In this document: positions 42,629 through 52,195 of the stretch, piece by piece | How positions within the stretch are numbered: the first letter of the stretch is position 1 | Layout of the letters: each line of letters begins with the position of its first letter | NCBI RefSeq assembly: GCF_000738435.1 | Contig: NZ_CP003984.1 | Location: forward strand, 1,860,001 to 1,924,000 | Reading direction: 5' to 3' | Origin: Planktomarina temperata RCA23 | GTDB lineage: Bacteria > Pseudomonadota > Alphaproteobacteria > Rhodobacterales > Rhodobacteraceae | DNA: 64,000 bases | Made by a program: the position numbers and the translations under genes | Notes under the pieces: model-generated | Seen by the model: only the letters and a program-made list of their open reading frames with translations | Databases searched by the model: none | What the model was told of the DNA's origin: nothing

Positions 42629-44470
42629 ATGCTGAAAATCCAAGATATTACCTATGCCATCGATGGCCGCCGCTTGTTTGAGAGCGCCAGTGCAACCATT
42701 CCCACCGGCCATAAAGTGGGCTTTGTCGGCCCCAATGGCACGGGAAAGACCACGCTTTTTCGCATTATACGCGGGGAATTGGCGCTGGAAAGCGGCGCGA
42801 TCGAACTGCCCCGTCGGGCCAAGATTGGCGGCGTGGCGCAGGAGGCCCCGGCCAATGATCTGTCGCTGCTCGACACGGTTTTGGCCGCAGATGTCGAGCG
42901 GGCGGCGCTCTTGGCCGATACCAGCGAAGATCCCAACAGAATCGCCGAGGTGCAAACCCGTCTGGCCGATATTGATGCCTGGTCCGCCGAAGGGCGCGCC
43001 TCTGCCATTCTCAAAGGTCTGGGCTTTGACGAGGCGGCGCAAAAGCGCCCCTGCTCGGATTTCTCAGGCGGCTGGCGGATGCGGGTGGCCTTGGCGGCGG
43101 TGTTGTTTTCCGCGCCAGATCTTTTGCTGCTGGATGAGCCGACCAACTATCTCGATCTTGAGGGCACCATCTGGCTCGAAGCCTTTTTGGCGCGCTATCC
43201 GCATACGGTGGTGGTGATCAGCCACGACCGCGACTTGCTCAACCGCGCCGTGGGCGGGATCTTGCATCTTGAGAACAAGCAATTGACCTTCTACCAAGGC
43301 AATTACGATACATTCGCCAAAACCCGCGCCGCAAAACGCGCGGTGCAAGCGGCCGCGGCGAAAAAGCAATCAGCGCAGCGCGAGCATTTGCAAAGTTTTG
43401 TCGATCGCTTCAAGGCCAAGGCCTCCAAGGCCAAACAAGCGCAATCGCGCGTCAAGGCGCTGGAGCGCATGGAGCTGATCACCCCGCCGGAGGAGGTGGC
43501 AAAGCGGGTCTTTACCTTCCCGCAGCCCGAAGAGCTGTCCCCGCCCATTGTTGCGATTGAAAACGGCGCCGTCGGCTATGGCGGGCCGGATATCCTATCT
43601 CAGCTGGAGTTGCGGATTGATCAGGACGACCGCATTGCGCTTCTGGGCAAGAACGGTGAAGGAAAATCAACCCTGTCGAAGTTGATCTCTGGCCGACTCA
43701 AAACCTCTGCCGGGCGGCTTGTGACCCATAACAAATTGCGCATTGGCTATTTTGCCCAGCATCAGGTCGATGAGCTGAACCTCGACGAAACACCGCTGCA
43801 ACATCTGCAGTCCGAACGCCCCGATCACAGCCCGGCCCGCCTGCGCGCCATGCTCTCGGGCTTTGGTCTGGGGCCCGATCAGGTCGATACAGTGGTTGCG
43901 CGTCTCTCAGGCGGGCAAAAGGCGCGGCTATCGCTCTTGCTGGCCACGTTGGATGCGCCGCATATGCTGATTTTGGATGAGCCGACAAACCACCTGGATA
44001 TCGAAAGCCGCGAGGCCTTGGTGCAAGCGCTGACAACCTATTCTGGCGCGGTGATTTTGGTGAGCCATGACATGCATCTTTTATCGCTCGTGGCCGACCG
44101 TTTGTGGTTGGTCTCGGGCGGGCGGGTCACACCGTTTGACCAAGATCTCGCGGCCTATCGCGATTTTCTTCTCGGCGGCGCCGCGCCCAAGAAATCCTCT
44201 GAAAAGCCCAAGATCAAAAAGCCCGGACGCGAGTTGCGGATTGCGGCCCGCAGCGAGCTGAAACGCGCAGAAGAGCGTATCGAAAAAATCACCGTGATGC
44301 ATGAAAAATTGCAAGAAAAGCTCGCGGATCCAAAGCTCTATGAGGATCATAATGCCGCCGACCTTGCGGTCTGGCAAAAAAAGTTTCATGAAGTGGAGAC
44401 CGCCCTGTTGCGGGCCGAAAAGCTATGGCTCAACGCCAGTGAAACTGTAGAGAAATTGGAAAATGTCTGA
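42629..44470 (+). CDS. ABC-F family ATP-binding protein
   Basis: A 613-residue duplicated ABC ATPase without membrane segments. First cassette: GPNGTGKTT, signature FSGGWRMR, LLLDEPTNYLDLEG. Second: GKNGEGKST, LSGGQKARL, LILDEPTNHLDIES. The linker (about 240-290) is charged and helical, as in ribosome-acting ABC-F proteins, and the C-terminal coiled coil resembles Uup/YheS. These act on translating ribosomes or DNA-linked processes. It overlaps marC by 8 bases. Confidence 0.92.
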   Translation: MLKIQDITYAIDGRRLFESASATIPTGHKVGFVGPNGTGKTTLFRIIRGELALESGAIELPRRAKIGGVAQEAPANDLSLLDTVLAADVERAALLADTSEDPNRIAEVQTRLADIDAWSAEGRASAILKGLGFDEAAQKRPCSDFSGGWRMRVALAAVLFSAPDLLLLDEPTNYLDLEGTIWLEAFLARYPHTVVVISHDRDLLNRAVGGILHLENKQLTFYQGNYDTFAKTRAAKRAVQAAAAKKQSAQREHLQSFVDRFKAKASKAKQAQSRVKALERMELITPPEEVAKRVFTFPQPEELSPPIVAIENGAVGYGGPDILSQLELRIDQDDRIALLGKNGEGKSTLSKLISGRLKTSAGRLVTHNKLRIGYFAQHQVDELNLDETPLQHLQSERPDHSPARLRAMLSGFGLGPDQVDTVVARLSGGQKARLSLLLATLDAPHMLILDEPTNHLDIESREALVQALTTYSGAVILVSHDMHLLSLVADRLWLVSGGRVTPFDQDLAAYRDFLLGGAAPKKSSEKPKIKKPGRELRIAARSELKRAEERIEKITVMHEKLQEKLADPKLYEDHNAADLAVWQKKFHEVETALLRAEKLWLNASETVEKLENV

Positions 44471-45104
44471 GTTGATTGATACGCTGCCGCTGATTTGGGC
44501 TTTTGCGACCTTATTCGTGGTGATTGATCCGATCGGTCTGGCGCCGATTTTTGTGGCTTTGACCCAGGGAATCGAGCCCAAAAAGCGCAAGGCCATTGGG
44601 ATGCGCGCCTGTATGATCGCCTTTGTTATTCTGGCGCTCTTTGGATTCTTCGGCGAGTCTGTTTTAGGGTTTGCGGGAATCTCGATGCCGGCCTTTCAAA
44701 TTGCCGGTGGGGTTTTATTATTCTTAACCGCCCTAGAAATGCTATTTGAGCTGCGCGCCAAACGGCGCAGCACCAAGGGCGATGACGTTGAGGATGATGA
44801 CAACGATCCATCCGTCTTCCCACTGGCCACCCCCCTGATTGCCGGACCCGGGGCGATTGCGACGGTCATTTTGTTGACCAATGAGGCTCAGGGCAATCTA
44901 TTACAGCAAATCAGTGTGATTGTGGTGATGGGCGCGGTGGTTCTCGCAGCCTTTATTCTATTCATGCTCGCGGGAGTCATGGAGCGCGCCTTGGGGCAAA
45001 CCGGAATTTTGGTGGTCAGCCGGGTCTTGGGCATGCTATTGGCGGCCTTAGCGGTGCAATTCATCTTAAACGGATTGCTGGGCTTTAGCGCGACTCTGGG
45101 CTAA
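44463..45104 (+). CDS. MarC-family integral membrane protein
   Basis: A 213-residue protein with six predicted membrane segments and the family blocks FVVIDPIGLAPIFVAL and PLATPLIAGPGAIATVILL. MarC-family proteins are not required for multiple antibiotic resistance despite the name, and the function is unknown. A polar loop rich in Asp (GDDVEDDDNDP) lies near residue 105. The start overlaps the ABC-F gene, indicating coupling. Confidence 0.87.
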   Translation: MSELIDTLPLIWAFATLFVVIDPIGLAPIFVALTQGIEPKKRKAIGMRACMIAFVILALFGFFGESVLGFAGISMPAFQIAGGVLLFLTALEMLFELRAKRRSTKGDDVEDDDNDPSVFPLATPLIAGPGAIATVILLTNEAQGNLLQQISVIVVMGAVVLAAFILFMLAGVMERALGQTGILVVSRVLGMLLAALAVQFILNGLLGFSATLG

Positions 45105-45137
45105 AGCGGCTCTCTCGCGCACATTAGGAAGGCTGAC

Positions 45138-45722
45138 ATGAGCGGCGACTTACTTGCAAGTCTTGGTTATTTGGCCCTGCTGCTCTTGGCTTTGGGCGGC
45201 GCCTATTTGGCGAGCCATCGCCAATCGGTTGGCAAATCGCTGCAAATGGCTCTGGTCTGGGGCATGATCTTCATGGGCTGCATGGCCATTTATGGCCTCT
45301 GGGGCGATATCAGTCGCGATTATGGCCGCAAAAGCTTGCCCATCACCCGGCAGGACGGCGCAATTGCCCTGCCCCGCGCGCCCGACGGGCATTACTATGT
45401 GACAGCTGAGGTGAATGGCACCGAAATTGATTTTCTGGTCGACACCGGGGCCAGTGATATCGTTTTGTCGCGAAAAGATGCCGCGCGCATTGGCTTTGAC
45501 TTAGACGAACTGGCGTTTTTGGGCAGCGCGCGCACTGCGAATGGCGTTGTGCCCATTGCCTATAGCCGCCTCAAAACCATTCGCCTTGGCCCCTATTTGG
45601 ACCAAGGTATCTCCGTTTCAATCAATGGCGGTGAGATGGACAAGAGCCTGTTGGGTATGAGCTACCTCGGGCGTTTTGGGCGGATTGAAATTGCCCAAGA
45701 TCAACTGATCCTGCGGCGCTGA
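45138..45722 (+). CDS. Retropepsin-like aspartic protease (TIGR02281 type)
   Basis: A 194-residue membrane-anchored protein. Two hydrophobic segments at the N-terminus (LLASLGYLALLLLALGGAYL, MALVWGMIFMGCMAIYGLWG) are followed by a clan AA protease domain with FLVDTGASDIVLSRKDAARIG, the catalytic DTG. It has a single DTG, so it should work as a dimer. The physiological substrate is unknown. Probably cotranscribed with marC, 33 bases upstream. Confidence 0.83.
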   Translation: MSGDLLASLGYLALLLLALGGAYLASHRQSVGKSLQMALVWGMIFMGCMAIYGLWGDISRDYGRKSLPITRQDGAIALPRAPDGHYYVTAEVNGTEIDFLVDTGASDIVLSRKDAARIGFDLDELAFLGSARTANGVVPIAYSRLKTIRLGPYLDQGISVSINGGEMDKSLLGMSYLGRFGRIEIAQDQLILRR

Positions 45723-45759
45723 ACCCGTTTGAAAACCTATGGGCCTTTAGGGCGTAGAC

Positions 45760-46239
45760 CTAGGCATTGCTGGCTTCTTTCTCAGCCTGAAGGGCCCAAT
45801 TGCCTTGGGCCTGGCTCCAATATTTCGCCGCAATCCCCGCCTCTGTCAGAGATTTCCATTGCGCCCGCGCGTTTTGCATATGCTGGCCATTGTCATCTTG
45901 AAATAGGATGCACACGCGCTTGCTGGATAGGACCTCATCGGCGGTGACGGCGCTGCCGCCGATGCACATCAAACAATCATGCGGCGCCTCATGACCCTCG
46001 AGCGCCAGCAATACAGGCTGATCGGCCTCCTGAGCTGCGCCGGCAAGACCATGGGGCAGGAACTCTTCGGCCGGTCCCTGCCACAAGTCATCATCGAGCT
46101 GCTGTATTTCCGCCGCCTCACGGCCTCGGATCACCACCCTCCAGCCATTGGCCAGGCATTTGCTCAAAAGTGGGCGCAGGGCCTGATCCACCCTCTGGCG
46201 CGTCAGGTGGTAAAAATAGACCTCACTCACCCGGCGCAT
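45760..46239 (-). CDS. holC: DNA polymerase III subunit chi
   Basis: A 159-residue chi-type protein that links the clamp loader to single-strand binding protein: VYFYHLTRQRVDQALRPLLS, GWRVVIRGRE, and DDDLWQGPAEEFLPHG. The start ATG 46239 overlaps the end of pepA by 17 bases. The pepA-holC pair is conserved in proteobacteria. Confidence 0.9.
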   Translation of the reverse strand: MRRVSEVYFYHLTRQRVDQALRPLLSKCLANGWRVVIRGREAAEIQQLDDDLWQGPAEEFLPHGLAGAAQEADQPVLLALEGHEAPHDCLMCIGGSAVTADEVLSSKRVCILFQDDNGQHMQNARAQWKSLTEAGIAAKYWSQAQGNWALQAEKEASNA

Positions 46240-47713
46240 CCTCGCCCTTTGCCTCGTAATGATCTGCAATCAGACGGTTCAAGGCCCGCACGCCCCATCC
46301 GGTGGCGCCTTTTGGCGCAAAGGCGCTTTCCGAGGCAATGGAGGCCACGCCAGCGATATCCAAATGCGCCCAAGGCATATCATCTTTCACAAACCGCTGC
46401 AGAAACTGCCCAGCCGTGATCGAGCCCGCCGCCCGCGTGCCCACATTTTTCATATCAGCAATGCGCGATTTGAGCATTTTGTCATAGGCCGGCGCCAAGG
46501 GCATACGCCAAGCGCCTTCGCCTTCGGCCGAGGCCGCCGTGATGAAATCCTTTGACAATTTGTCGTCATTGGAAAACACACCGGCCATTTCATGGCCCAG
46601 CCCGATGATGATGGCTCCGGTCAAAGTCGCCAGATTGATCATGCCGCTGGGTGCGAAACGTTCTTGCGTGTACCAAAGAATATCCGCCAAAACCAAACGG
46701 CCCTCGGCATCCGTGTTGATGACTTCGACCGTATCGCCTTTCATGGATTTGATGACGTCTCCAGGGCGCACGGCATTGCCGGAGGGCATATTTTCCACCA
46801 GTCCCACGACGCCGACCACATTGGCCTTGGCATCGCGCTGCGCCAAGGCTTTCATCACCCCGGCGACAACACCTGCGCCGCCCATATCCATGGTCATATC
46901 TTCCATGCCACCAGCCGGTTTCAAGGAAATGCCGCCCGTGTCAAAGACAACCCCTTTGCCGACCAGAGCGAATGGCGCCTCCTCGCCGCCGCCGGTCCAG
47001 CGCATGACAACAACCTTCGAGGGGCTGTCAGAGCCCTGGCCGACGCAAAGCAAGGTGCGCATACCGAGTTTCTCCAGCTCCGCCTCTTCGAGAACTTCGA
47101 CCTCGAGCCCCAAATCGCTCAAAGCCACAAGCTGCTCGGCGAAATGGCTTGTTGTCAGCACATTGGCCGGCGCATTGGTCAGATCTCGGGTGAAAAACAC
47201 CCCGTCCAATACGGCCAATTTCGTCTCAATCTCCGCCTGCTGTTCCAGCGCATCTGGCCCCATCACCTCCACATCAAAGGGTTTTGGTGCAGCGTCGCTT
47301 TTTTGATCCAAATACTCATAATTGCGCAGCGCCATGCCTTCGATTAAATCGCTGATCCGCTTGAATTTACTGCACGCAATGACGAAGCGCTCACTGACGC
47401 TGGCTTTGGCGATCTCTACGCCACAGCTGCGCGCCGCGCCTTGCGTACAATTGCGGTCAATTTTCGCCAGGCTCACCGCACGGGCCATCAAGCCGGTGGG
47501 ATAAGAGAGGGTCATGACTTTACCGGCCTCCAAATCTTCAAAGCCTTTGGAGGCCAAAAATCTGGCCAGGGCCCCCTTGGTTGCCTTGTTGATCCGACGC
47601 CCCACCACATCCATGCGGCCATCCTCTTGCACCAAAAGCACGATTTGCCCCTCATAGTCCTGCAAGCGATCTAATTCCAACTCAGAGATGGTAAACTTTG
47701 GCAGCGGTGTCAT
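46223..47713 (-). CDS. pepA: Leucyl aminopeptidase
   Basis: M17 dizinc cytosolic aminopeptidase, 496 residues. The signature NTDAEGRLVLAD is intact, with metal ligands in VGKGVVFDTGGIS, DMGGAGVVAG and the downstream Asp/Glu pair. AAGGA lies just before ATG 47713. It is divergent from lptF and cotranscribed with holC. Confidence 0.96.
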   Translation of the reverse strand: MTPLPKFTISELELDRLQDYEGQIVLLVQEDGRMDVVGRRINKATKGALARFLASKGFEDLEAGKVMTLSYPTGLMARAVSLAKIDRNCTQGAARSCGVEIAKASVSERFVIACSKFKRISDLIEGMALRNYEYLDQKSDAAPKPFDVEVMGPDALEQQAEIETKLAVLDGVFFTRDLTNAPANVLTTSHFAEQLVALSDLGLEVEVLEEAELEKLGMRTLLCVGQGSDSPSKVVVMRWTGGGEEAPFALVGKGVVFDTGGISLKPAGGMEDMTMDMGGAGVVAGVMKALAQRDAKANVVGVVGLVENMPSGNAVRPGDVIKSMKGDTVEVINTDAEGRLVLADILWYTQERFAPSGMINLATLTGAIIIGLGHEMAGVFSNDDKLSKDFITAASAEGEGAWRMPLAPAYDKMLKSRIADMKNVGTRAAGSITAGQFLQRFVKDDMPWAHLDIAGVASIASESAFAPKGATGWGVRALNRLIADHYEAKGEDAPGE

Positions 47714-47834
47714 GGGTGTTCCTTTTCAAAAATATGGGCAAAGCCTAGCCTGTCGCATTGATTTTGACCAGATTCATGTTTCTGTTCTGTGCAATTTCCT
47801 TTAGCAGTACACACAAGATCACTGCGGGGGCCAT

Positions 47835-48953
47835 ATGGGGCGGATCAACACATATATTCTGAAGCAATTGCTCAAAATGTTTGGGTTTTTTGCATTGGTA
47901 TTGGTGTTGATCTATTGGATCAACCGCGCGGTGAGGCTGTTTGATCGGCTGATTGCCGATGGTCAATCGGCATTGGTTTTCTTGGAGTTCACCTCTTTGA
48001 CCCTTCCCTGGATGATTTTTGTAATCGCCCCAATCGCCGGATTTGCCGCGGTCATCTATGTGATCCATCGTCTCGCGACAGACCGAGAGTTGGTGGTTGT
48101 GCAAAGCGCGGGCCTGTCGGTGGCTCAGATTGCCAAGCCCGTTTGGGGCTTTGCCATCAGCCTGGCTGTCTTAACCTTGGTGCTCAGCAGCATCTTAGTG
48201 CCAATTAGCCAAGCGCAATTACATCAAAGGCAGATGGAAGTTGCGGAAAACCTGACCGCAAGGCTGCTCACCGAAGGCAAGTTCTTAACCCCGAGCGATA
48301 CCATCACCTTTTATTTGCGCCATATCACCGCCGAGGGTCAGCTCGAAGGCGTTTTTCTCAATGATGCTTCAGACCCGGGTAAAAATATCACCTATTCAGC
48401 AGCCAAGGCCTTTTTGGTGCGTTCAGAGGTTGGGCCACGCTTGGTTTTGATTGATGGTGTCATTCAAAACCTCGATCTGACCACCGATAAACTGGCCGTC
48501 ACGCGGTTCAATGATTTCGTCATAAATATTGGTCAGATTGTCAGCCCAGGCGGCACCGCAGCCAAGCGCTCAGAACATTTCACCAGCCTACAGCTGATCG
48601 CGCAACTCATAAGCGTGCCAGATATGCGTGAAAGCGCCCGTTTTGACATGCTCTATACGCTGCATCAGCGACTGGCGGGACCATTATTGTCCATGTGTCT
48701 GGTGCTGATTGGCTTTGCCGTGATGGTCACGGCCCGATACAGCCGTTTCGGCCTATGGCGCCCAATCCTGGTGGCGGTAATTTGTCTGATTTTGGTTAAA
48801 TTTATCGAAGGCCTATGCATGGATTACAGCCGCCAAAATCATGATGCGCTTTGGGTTCTCTACCTGCCCCTCCTATGCGGCGCTGTGCTGTCTTACGGCA
48901 TCATCTTCACGGCCGATCAAATCTGGAACTCGGATAAGGCGGCTGGCATATGA
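47835..48953 (+). CDS. lptF: LPS export permease LptF
   Basis: A 372-residue inner-membrane subunit of the LptB2FG extractor. Three membrane segments lie at each end, with a periplasmic beta-jellyroll domain between. The start (ATG 47835, preceded by GGGGG) opens a six-gene envelope run, and the stop overlaps lptG by ATGA. Confidence 0.93.
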   Translation: MGRINTYILKQLLKMFGFFALVLVLIYWINRAVRLFDRLIADGQSALVFLEFTSLTLPWMIFVIAPIAGFAAVIYVIHRLATDRELVVVQSAGLSVAQIAKPVWGFAISLAVLTLVLSSILVPISQAQLHQRQMEVAENLTARLLTEGKFLTPSDTITFYLRHITAEGQLEGVFLNDASDPGKNITYSAAKAFLVRSEVGPRLVLIDGVIQNLDLTTDKLAVTRFNDFVINIGQIVSPGGTAAKRSEHFTSLQLIAQLISVPDMRESARFDMLYTLHQRLAGPLLSMCLVLIGFAVMVTARYSRFGLWRPILVAVICLILVKFIEGLCMDYSRQNHDALWVLYLPLLCGAVLSYGIIFTADQIWNSDKAAGI

Positions 48954-50047
48954 TTTTGCATTTGTATTTTGCCCGACGTTTTGCCCTGGCTTTTACCTAT
49001 GTTTTGGGCGGGTTCTTGATTTTGTTCGTCTTGTTGGATTTCATCGAGCAAATGCGCCGGTTTCGAGGCTTGGATGTCACGCTCAGCCAGAAAGCGCATT
49101 TGGTGGCGCTCTATGTACCAAGCGCACTCTACCAGCTGCTCCCGTTGATCACAGTGCTCTGCTCAATCATGTTGTTTTTGAGCCTGGCGCGCAGCAGTGA
49201 ATTGGTCGTGACCCGGGCCGCTGGCCGCTCAGCTCTGCGCGCCCTCTATGGGCCGATCCTCACCTCACTGGTGATCGGACTTTTGGCGGTCACCATCGTC
49301 AACCCAATCGTGGCGGGCACGCAGAAAAAACATGAGCTGCTTTCGTCGAGTTTTTTCACATCACGGGTCAGCACCGTCTCTGTTTCAAGCACAGGGCTTT
49401 GGTTGCGCCAAGGCGATGACCAGGCGCAAACGGTGATACATGCCAAGCGGAGCAATTTGGATGGGACGCGCTTGTTTGACGTGGCGCTTTACGAATTCGA
49501 TCTCAGCGGCAAGGCCACCCGGCGCATTGCGGCCACAACAGCGACGTTAGAGGACGGCTTTTGGCATCTTATCAATGCGAAGGAATGGCAGTTGGAAATC
49601 GGCGGCAATCCGGAAGCCGAGGCCGATACGAAAAGGCAGTATAAAATTCCAACCGAATTGACCAAAGATCATATTCACGACAGCTTTGGCAGCCCGTCCT
49701 CCATTCCAATCTGGCAATTGCCCGCCTTTATCAGCCAGTTGGAAAAAGCCGGCTTTTCCGCAAGGCGCCATCGGGTTTGGTTTCATATGGAGTTGGCACT
49801 GCCCTTATTTCTGGCCTCTGTCGTCATGATCGGTGCGGGATTCACGATGCGACATGGTCGGCAAAATCGAACAGGTCTGCGCGTGCTCATGACCTTATTA
49901 TTTGGCTTCGGCCTTTATTTTCTGCGCAATTTTGCCCAAATACTCGGTGAAAATGGCCAATTACCAGAAATTTGGGCAGCATGGATCCCGCCCGTCGCAG
50001 CCATTGGCCTCTCACTGGCGTTTCTTTTGCACACAGAGGACGGCTAG
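48950..50047 (+). CDS. lptG: LPS export permease LptG
   Basis: A 365-residue partner of LptF with the same six-segment plan: N-terminal YFARRFALAFTYVLGGFL and C-terminal segments around ASVVMIGAGFTM and GFGLYFLRN. The ATGA overlap with lptF and immediate lptD start (next base) show translational coupling. Confidence 0.93.
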   Translation: MILHLYFARRFALAFTYVLGGFLILFVLLDFIEQMRRFRGLDVTLSQKAHLVALYVPSALYQLLPLITVLCSIMLFLSLARSSELVVTRAAGRSALRALYGPILTSLVIGLLAVTIVNPIVAGTQKKHELLSSSFFTSRVSTVSVSSTGLWLRQGDDQAQTVIHAKRSNLDGTRLFDVALYEFDLSGKATRRIAATTATLEDGFWHLINAKEWQLEIGGNPEAEADTKRQYKIPTELTKDHIHDSFGSPSSIPIWQLPAFISQLEKAGFSARRHRVWFHMELALPLFLASVVMIGAGFTMRHGRQNRTGLRVLMTLLFGFGLYFLRNFAQILGENGQLPEIWAAWIPPVAAIGLSLAFLLHTEDG

Positions 50048-52183
50048 ATGAGACTGCTCCTTCTCACGCTCCTATGGGTGACCGGGGCCCAGGCGCTTTG
50101 GGCACAGGACGCGGCCCATTTGATTGCCGACCGTATTGAAATTTTGCCCAATGGCACCCTGCGGGCCAGCGGTTCCGTGGTGGTCTGGCATAGCGGCGTT
50201 CGGATCACCGCCCAAGACATCACCTATGCCAGCGGCGACGGGCAATTGTCGCTGACCGGGCCCATCAAGCTGCAAGACGCCAGCGGCACAGTCATTTTGG
50301 CAGATCAAGCCGATCTGTCACCCGATCTTTCAGCCGGGATCATCACAAGTGCGCGGATCATTTTGAGCCAGCAAGTGCAAATTGCAGCAGCCCAAATTTC
50401 CCGCGTGAATGCAACCTATAGCCAGGCCTCAAATGTCTCGGCCACCTCCTGTTTTATCTGCACAGGTCAGACACCGCTTTGGCAAATCCGGGCCAAACGG
50501 ATCGTGCATGACAGCGGCGAAAAGCAAATTTATTTTGAACAAGCACAGCTGCGTGTCATGGATGTGCCCGTGTTTTTCTTTCCCTATTTGCGGCTGCCCG
50601 ATCCCAGCTTGAAACGCGCCACAGGGTTTTTGGTTCCCGAGCTGACCACCTCAACGACATTAGGAACCGCGATTCGCACGCCCTATTTCATAAAACTAAG
50701 TGATCATCACGATATCACCCTGTCGCCGATGGTCTCGTCACGCACCAAGACCCTTGGCCTGAGATATCGCCATGCCTATCACACCGGCACCATTGAGCTT
50801 GAAGGCGCCTATTCCCGCGACACGCTTCTTGCCGGCCAAGATCGCGGCTATCTCTTTGGCACAGCCGATTTTGCCTTAGACAGTGGCTACGCGCTTCGCG
50901 GTCAGCTGCAAAGCACCAGCGATCCGGCCTATTTGTTTGAATATGATGTCAAAGAAATTGATAGGCTGGAAAACAAAATCACCCTTGAGCGCAGCCGAAG
51001 AAACCGCAATCTTGAGCTGCGGTTCTCCAATTATCATTCCTTGCGCGACAGCGAGAACAACGCCACCCAGCCAACCCTGGTCACCGAAGCCATTGGACAA
51101 CAGCGCAGCTATCCCAAGGGTTTGGGCGGCGTTTTCGATCTGGAAGCAAGCCTATTGACCAGCTACCGCTCCTCCACGTCGCCCGTCGACGGACCCGACA
51201 GCGGTGATGAGGTTGACGGCTATGACACGCTGCGCCTCTCTTCGCTGGCCAAATATCACCGCGACTGGGTGCTGCCCAAAGGAGTCGTTGTAGATTTTGC
51301 CACAGAGCTGGAAGCGTCCCATTACATTGTGCGCCAGCACCAAGATATCGCGCCTGTCATCACCCGGATCACCGGCGGCGGCGGCCTTGGTCTGCGCTGG
51401 CCCCTCGCCCGGCGGCTTGCCGGAGGAGCCGTGCAGCGGCTCGAACCGCGCATCCAATTGGCTGGGGTGATGGCGAATTCAGACACCATTCCGAATCAAG
51501 ACAGTACCCAGGTCGAGTTTGACGAGGGCAATCTGTTCCGCTTCAATCGCGCGCCAGGATTTGATCTCATCGAAACTGGTATGCGGCTGAATATCGGGCT
51601 GGCCGGCGGTATTGATTATCCAAATCAAACTAAAATTGGATGGGAGATTGGCCGAATTTATCGAACTGATAACGCCAATAGCTTCACTAAGACCTCGGGT
51701 CTCCAAGGCCATGTGAGCGATTGGCTCCTCGCCGCCCATGTGCAAACCCCTTTGGGCATAGAATTGGTCGCACGCAGCCTTCTTCAGAATGTCGGTTTGC
51801 TCAAAAAATCCGAGCTCCGCGCCAGCTGGCACACAAGCAAACATCAGCTGGATGCAACCTATGTTGGGCTAGCCGCCGATGAGGCGGAAAATCGTGACGT
51901 GCCGTTGAGCTCGCTTGCATTAAAATGGAACTATCAGTTTTTGCCCGATTGGCGCTCCACTTCAGAATTTCAATTTGACACCTCCATCGGTGAGGCGTCC
52001 AAATTCGAGTTTGGGTTAGAATATGCAAATGAATGCGTTATTTTGGATTTTTCAGCCTCGCGTCGCTTCGCAACATCCGCTACATTGACAGACAAAACTG
52101 AATTTGGTCTGAGTGTAGCACTGGCTGGATTTTCTACAGGCGTCAGAAACATAAAGAAAAGCCGTCAATGCGGCGCATCATAA
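50048..52183 (+). CDS. lptD: LPS-assembly outer-membrane protein LptD
   Basis: A 711-residue outer-membrane protein that inserts LPS into the outer leaflet. A signal peptide (residues 1-19, ending ALWAQD) is followed by an OstA/LptA-like jellyroll (ASGSVVVWHSGVRITAQDI) and a large beta-barrel from about residue 190. Cysteines near 136-139 (ATSCFICTG) and at the C-terminus (ECVILDF, SRQCGAS) may form the inter-domain disulfides known for LptD. lptE is not in the window. Confidence 0.94.
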   Translation: MRLLLLTLLWVTGAQALWAQDAAHLIADRIEILPNGTLRASGSVVVWHSGVRITAQDITYASGDGQLSLTGPIKLQDASGTVILADQADLSPDLSAGIITSARIILSQQVQIAAAQISRVNATYSQASNVSATSCFICTGQTPLWQIRAKRIVHDSGEKQIYFEQAQLRVMDVPVFFFPYLRLPDPSLKRATGFLVPELTTSTTLGTAIRTPYFIKLSDHHDITLSPMVSSRTKTLGLRYRHAYHTGTIELEGAYSRDTLLAGQDRGYLFGTADFALDSGYALRGQLQSTSDPAYLFEYDVKEIDRLENKITLERSRRNRNLELRFSNYHSLRDSENNATQPTLVTEAIGQQRSYPKGLGGVFDLEASLLTSYRSSTSPVDGPDSGDEVDGYDTLRLSSLAKYHRDWVLPKGVVVDFATELEASHYIVRQHQDIAPVITRITGGGGLGLRWPLARRLAGGAVQRLEPRIQLAGVMANSDTIPNQDSTQVEFDEGNLFRFNRAPGFDLIETGMRLNIGLAGGIDYPNQTKIGWEIGRIYRTDNANSFTKTSGLQGHVSDWLLAAHVQTPLGIELVARSLLQNVGLLKKSELRASWHTSKHQLDATYVGLAADEAENRDVPLSSLALKWNYQFLPDWRSTSEFQFDTSIGEASKFEFGLEYANECVILDFSASRRFATSATLTDKTEFGLSVALAGFSTGVRNIKKSRQCGAS

Positions 52184-52195
52184 ACGAGGTTTGAA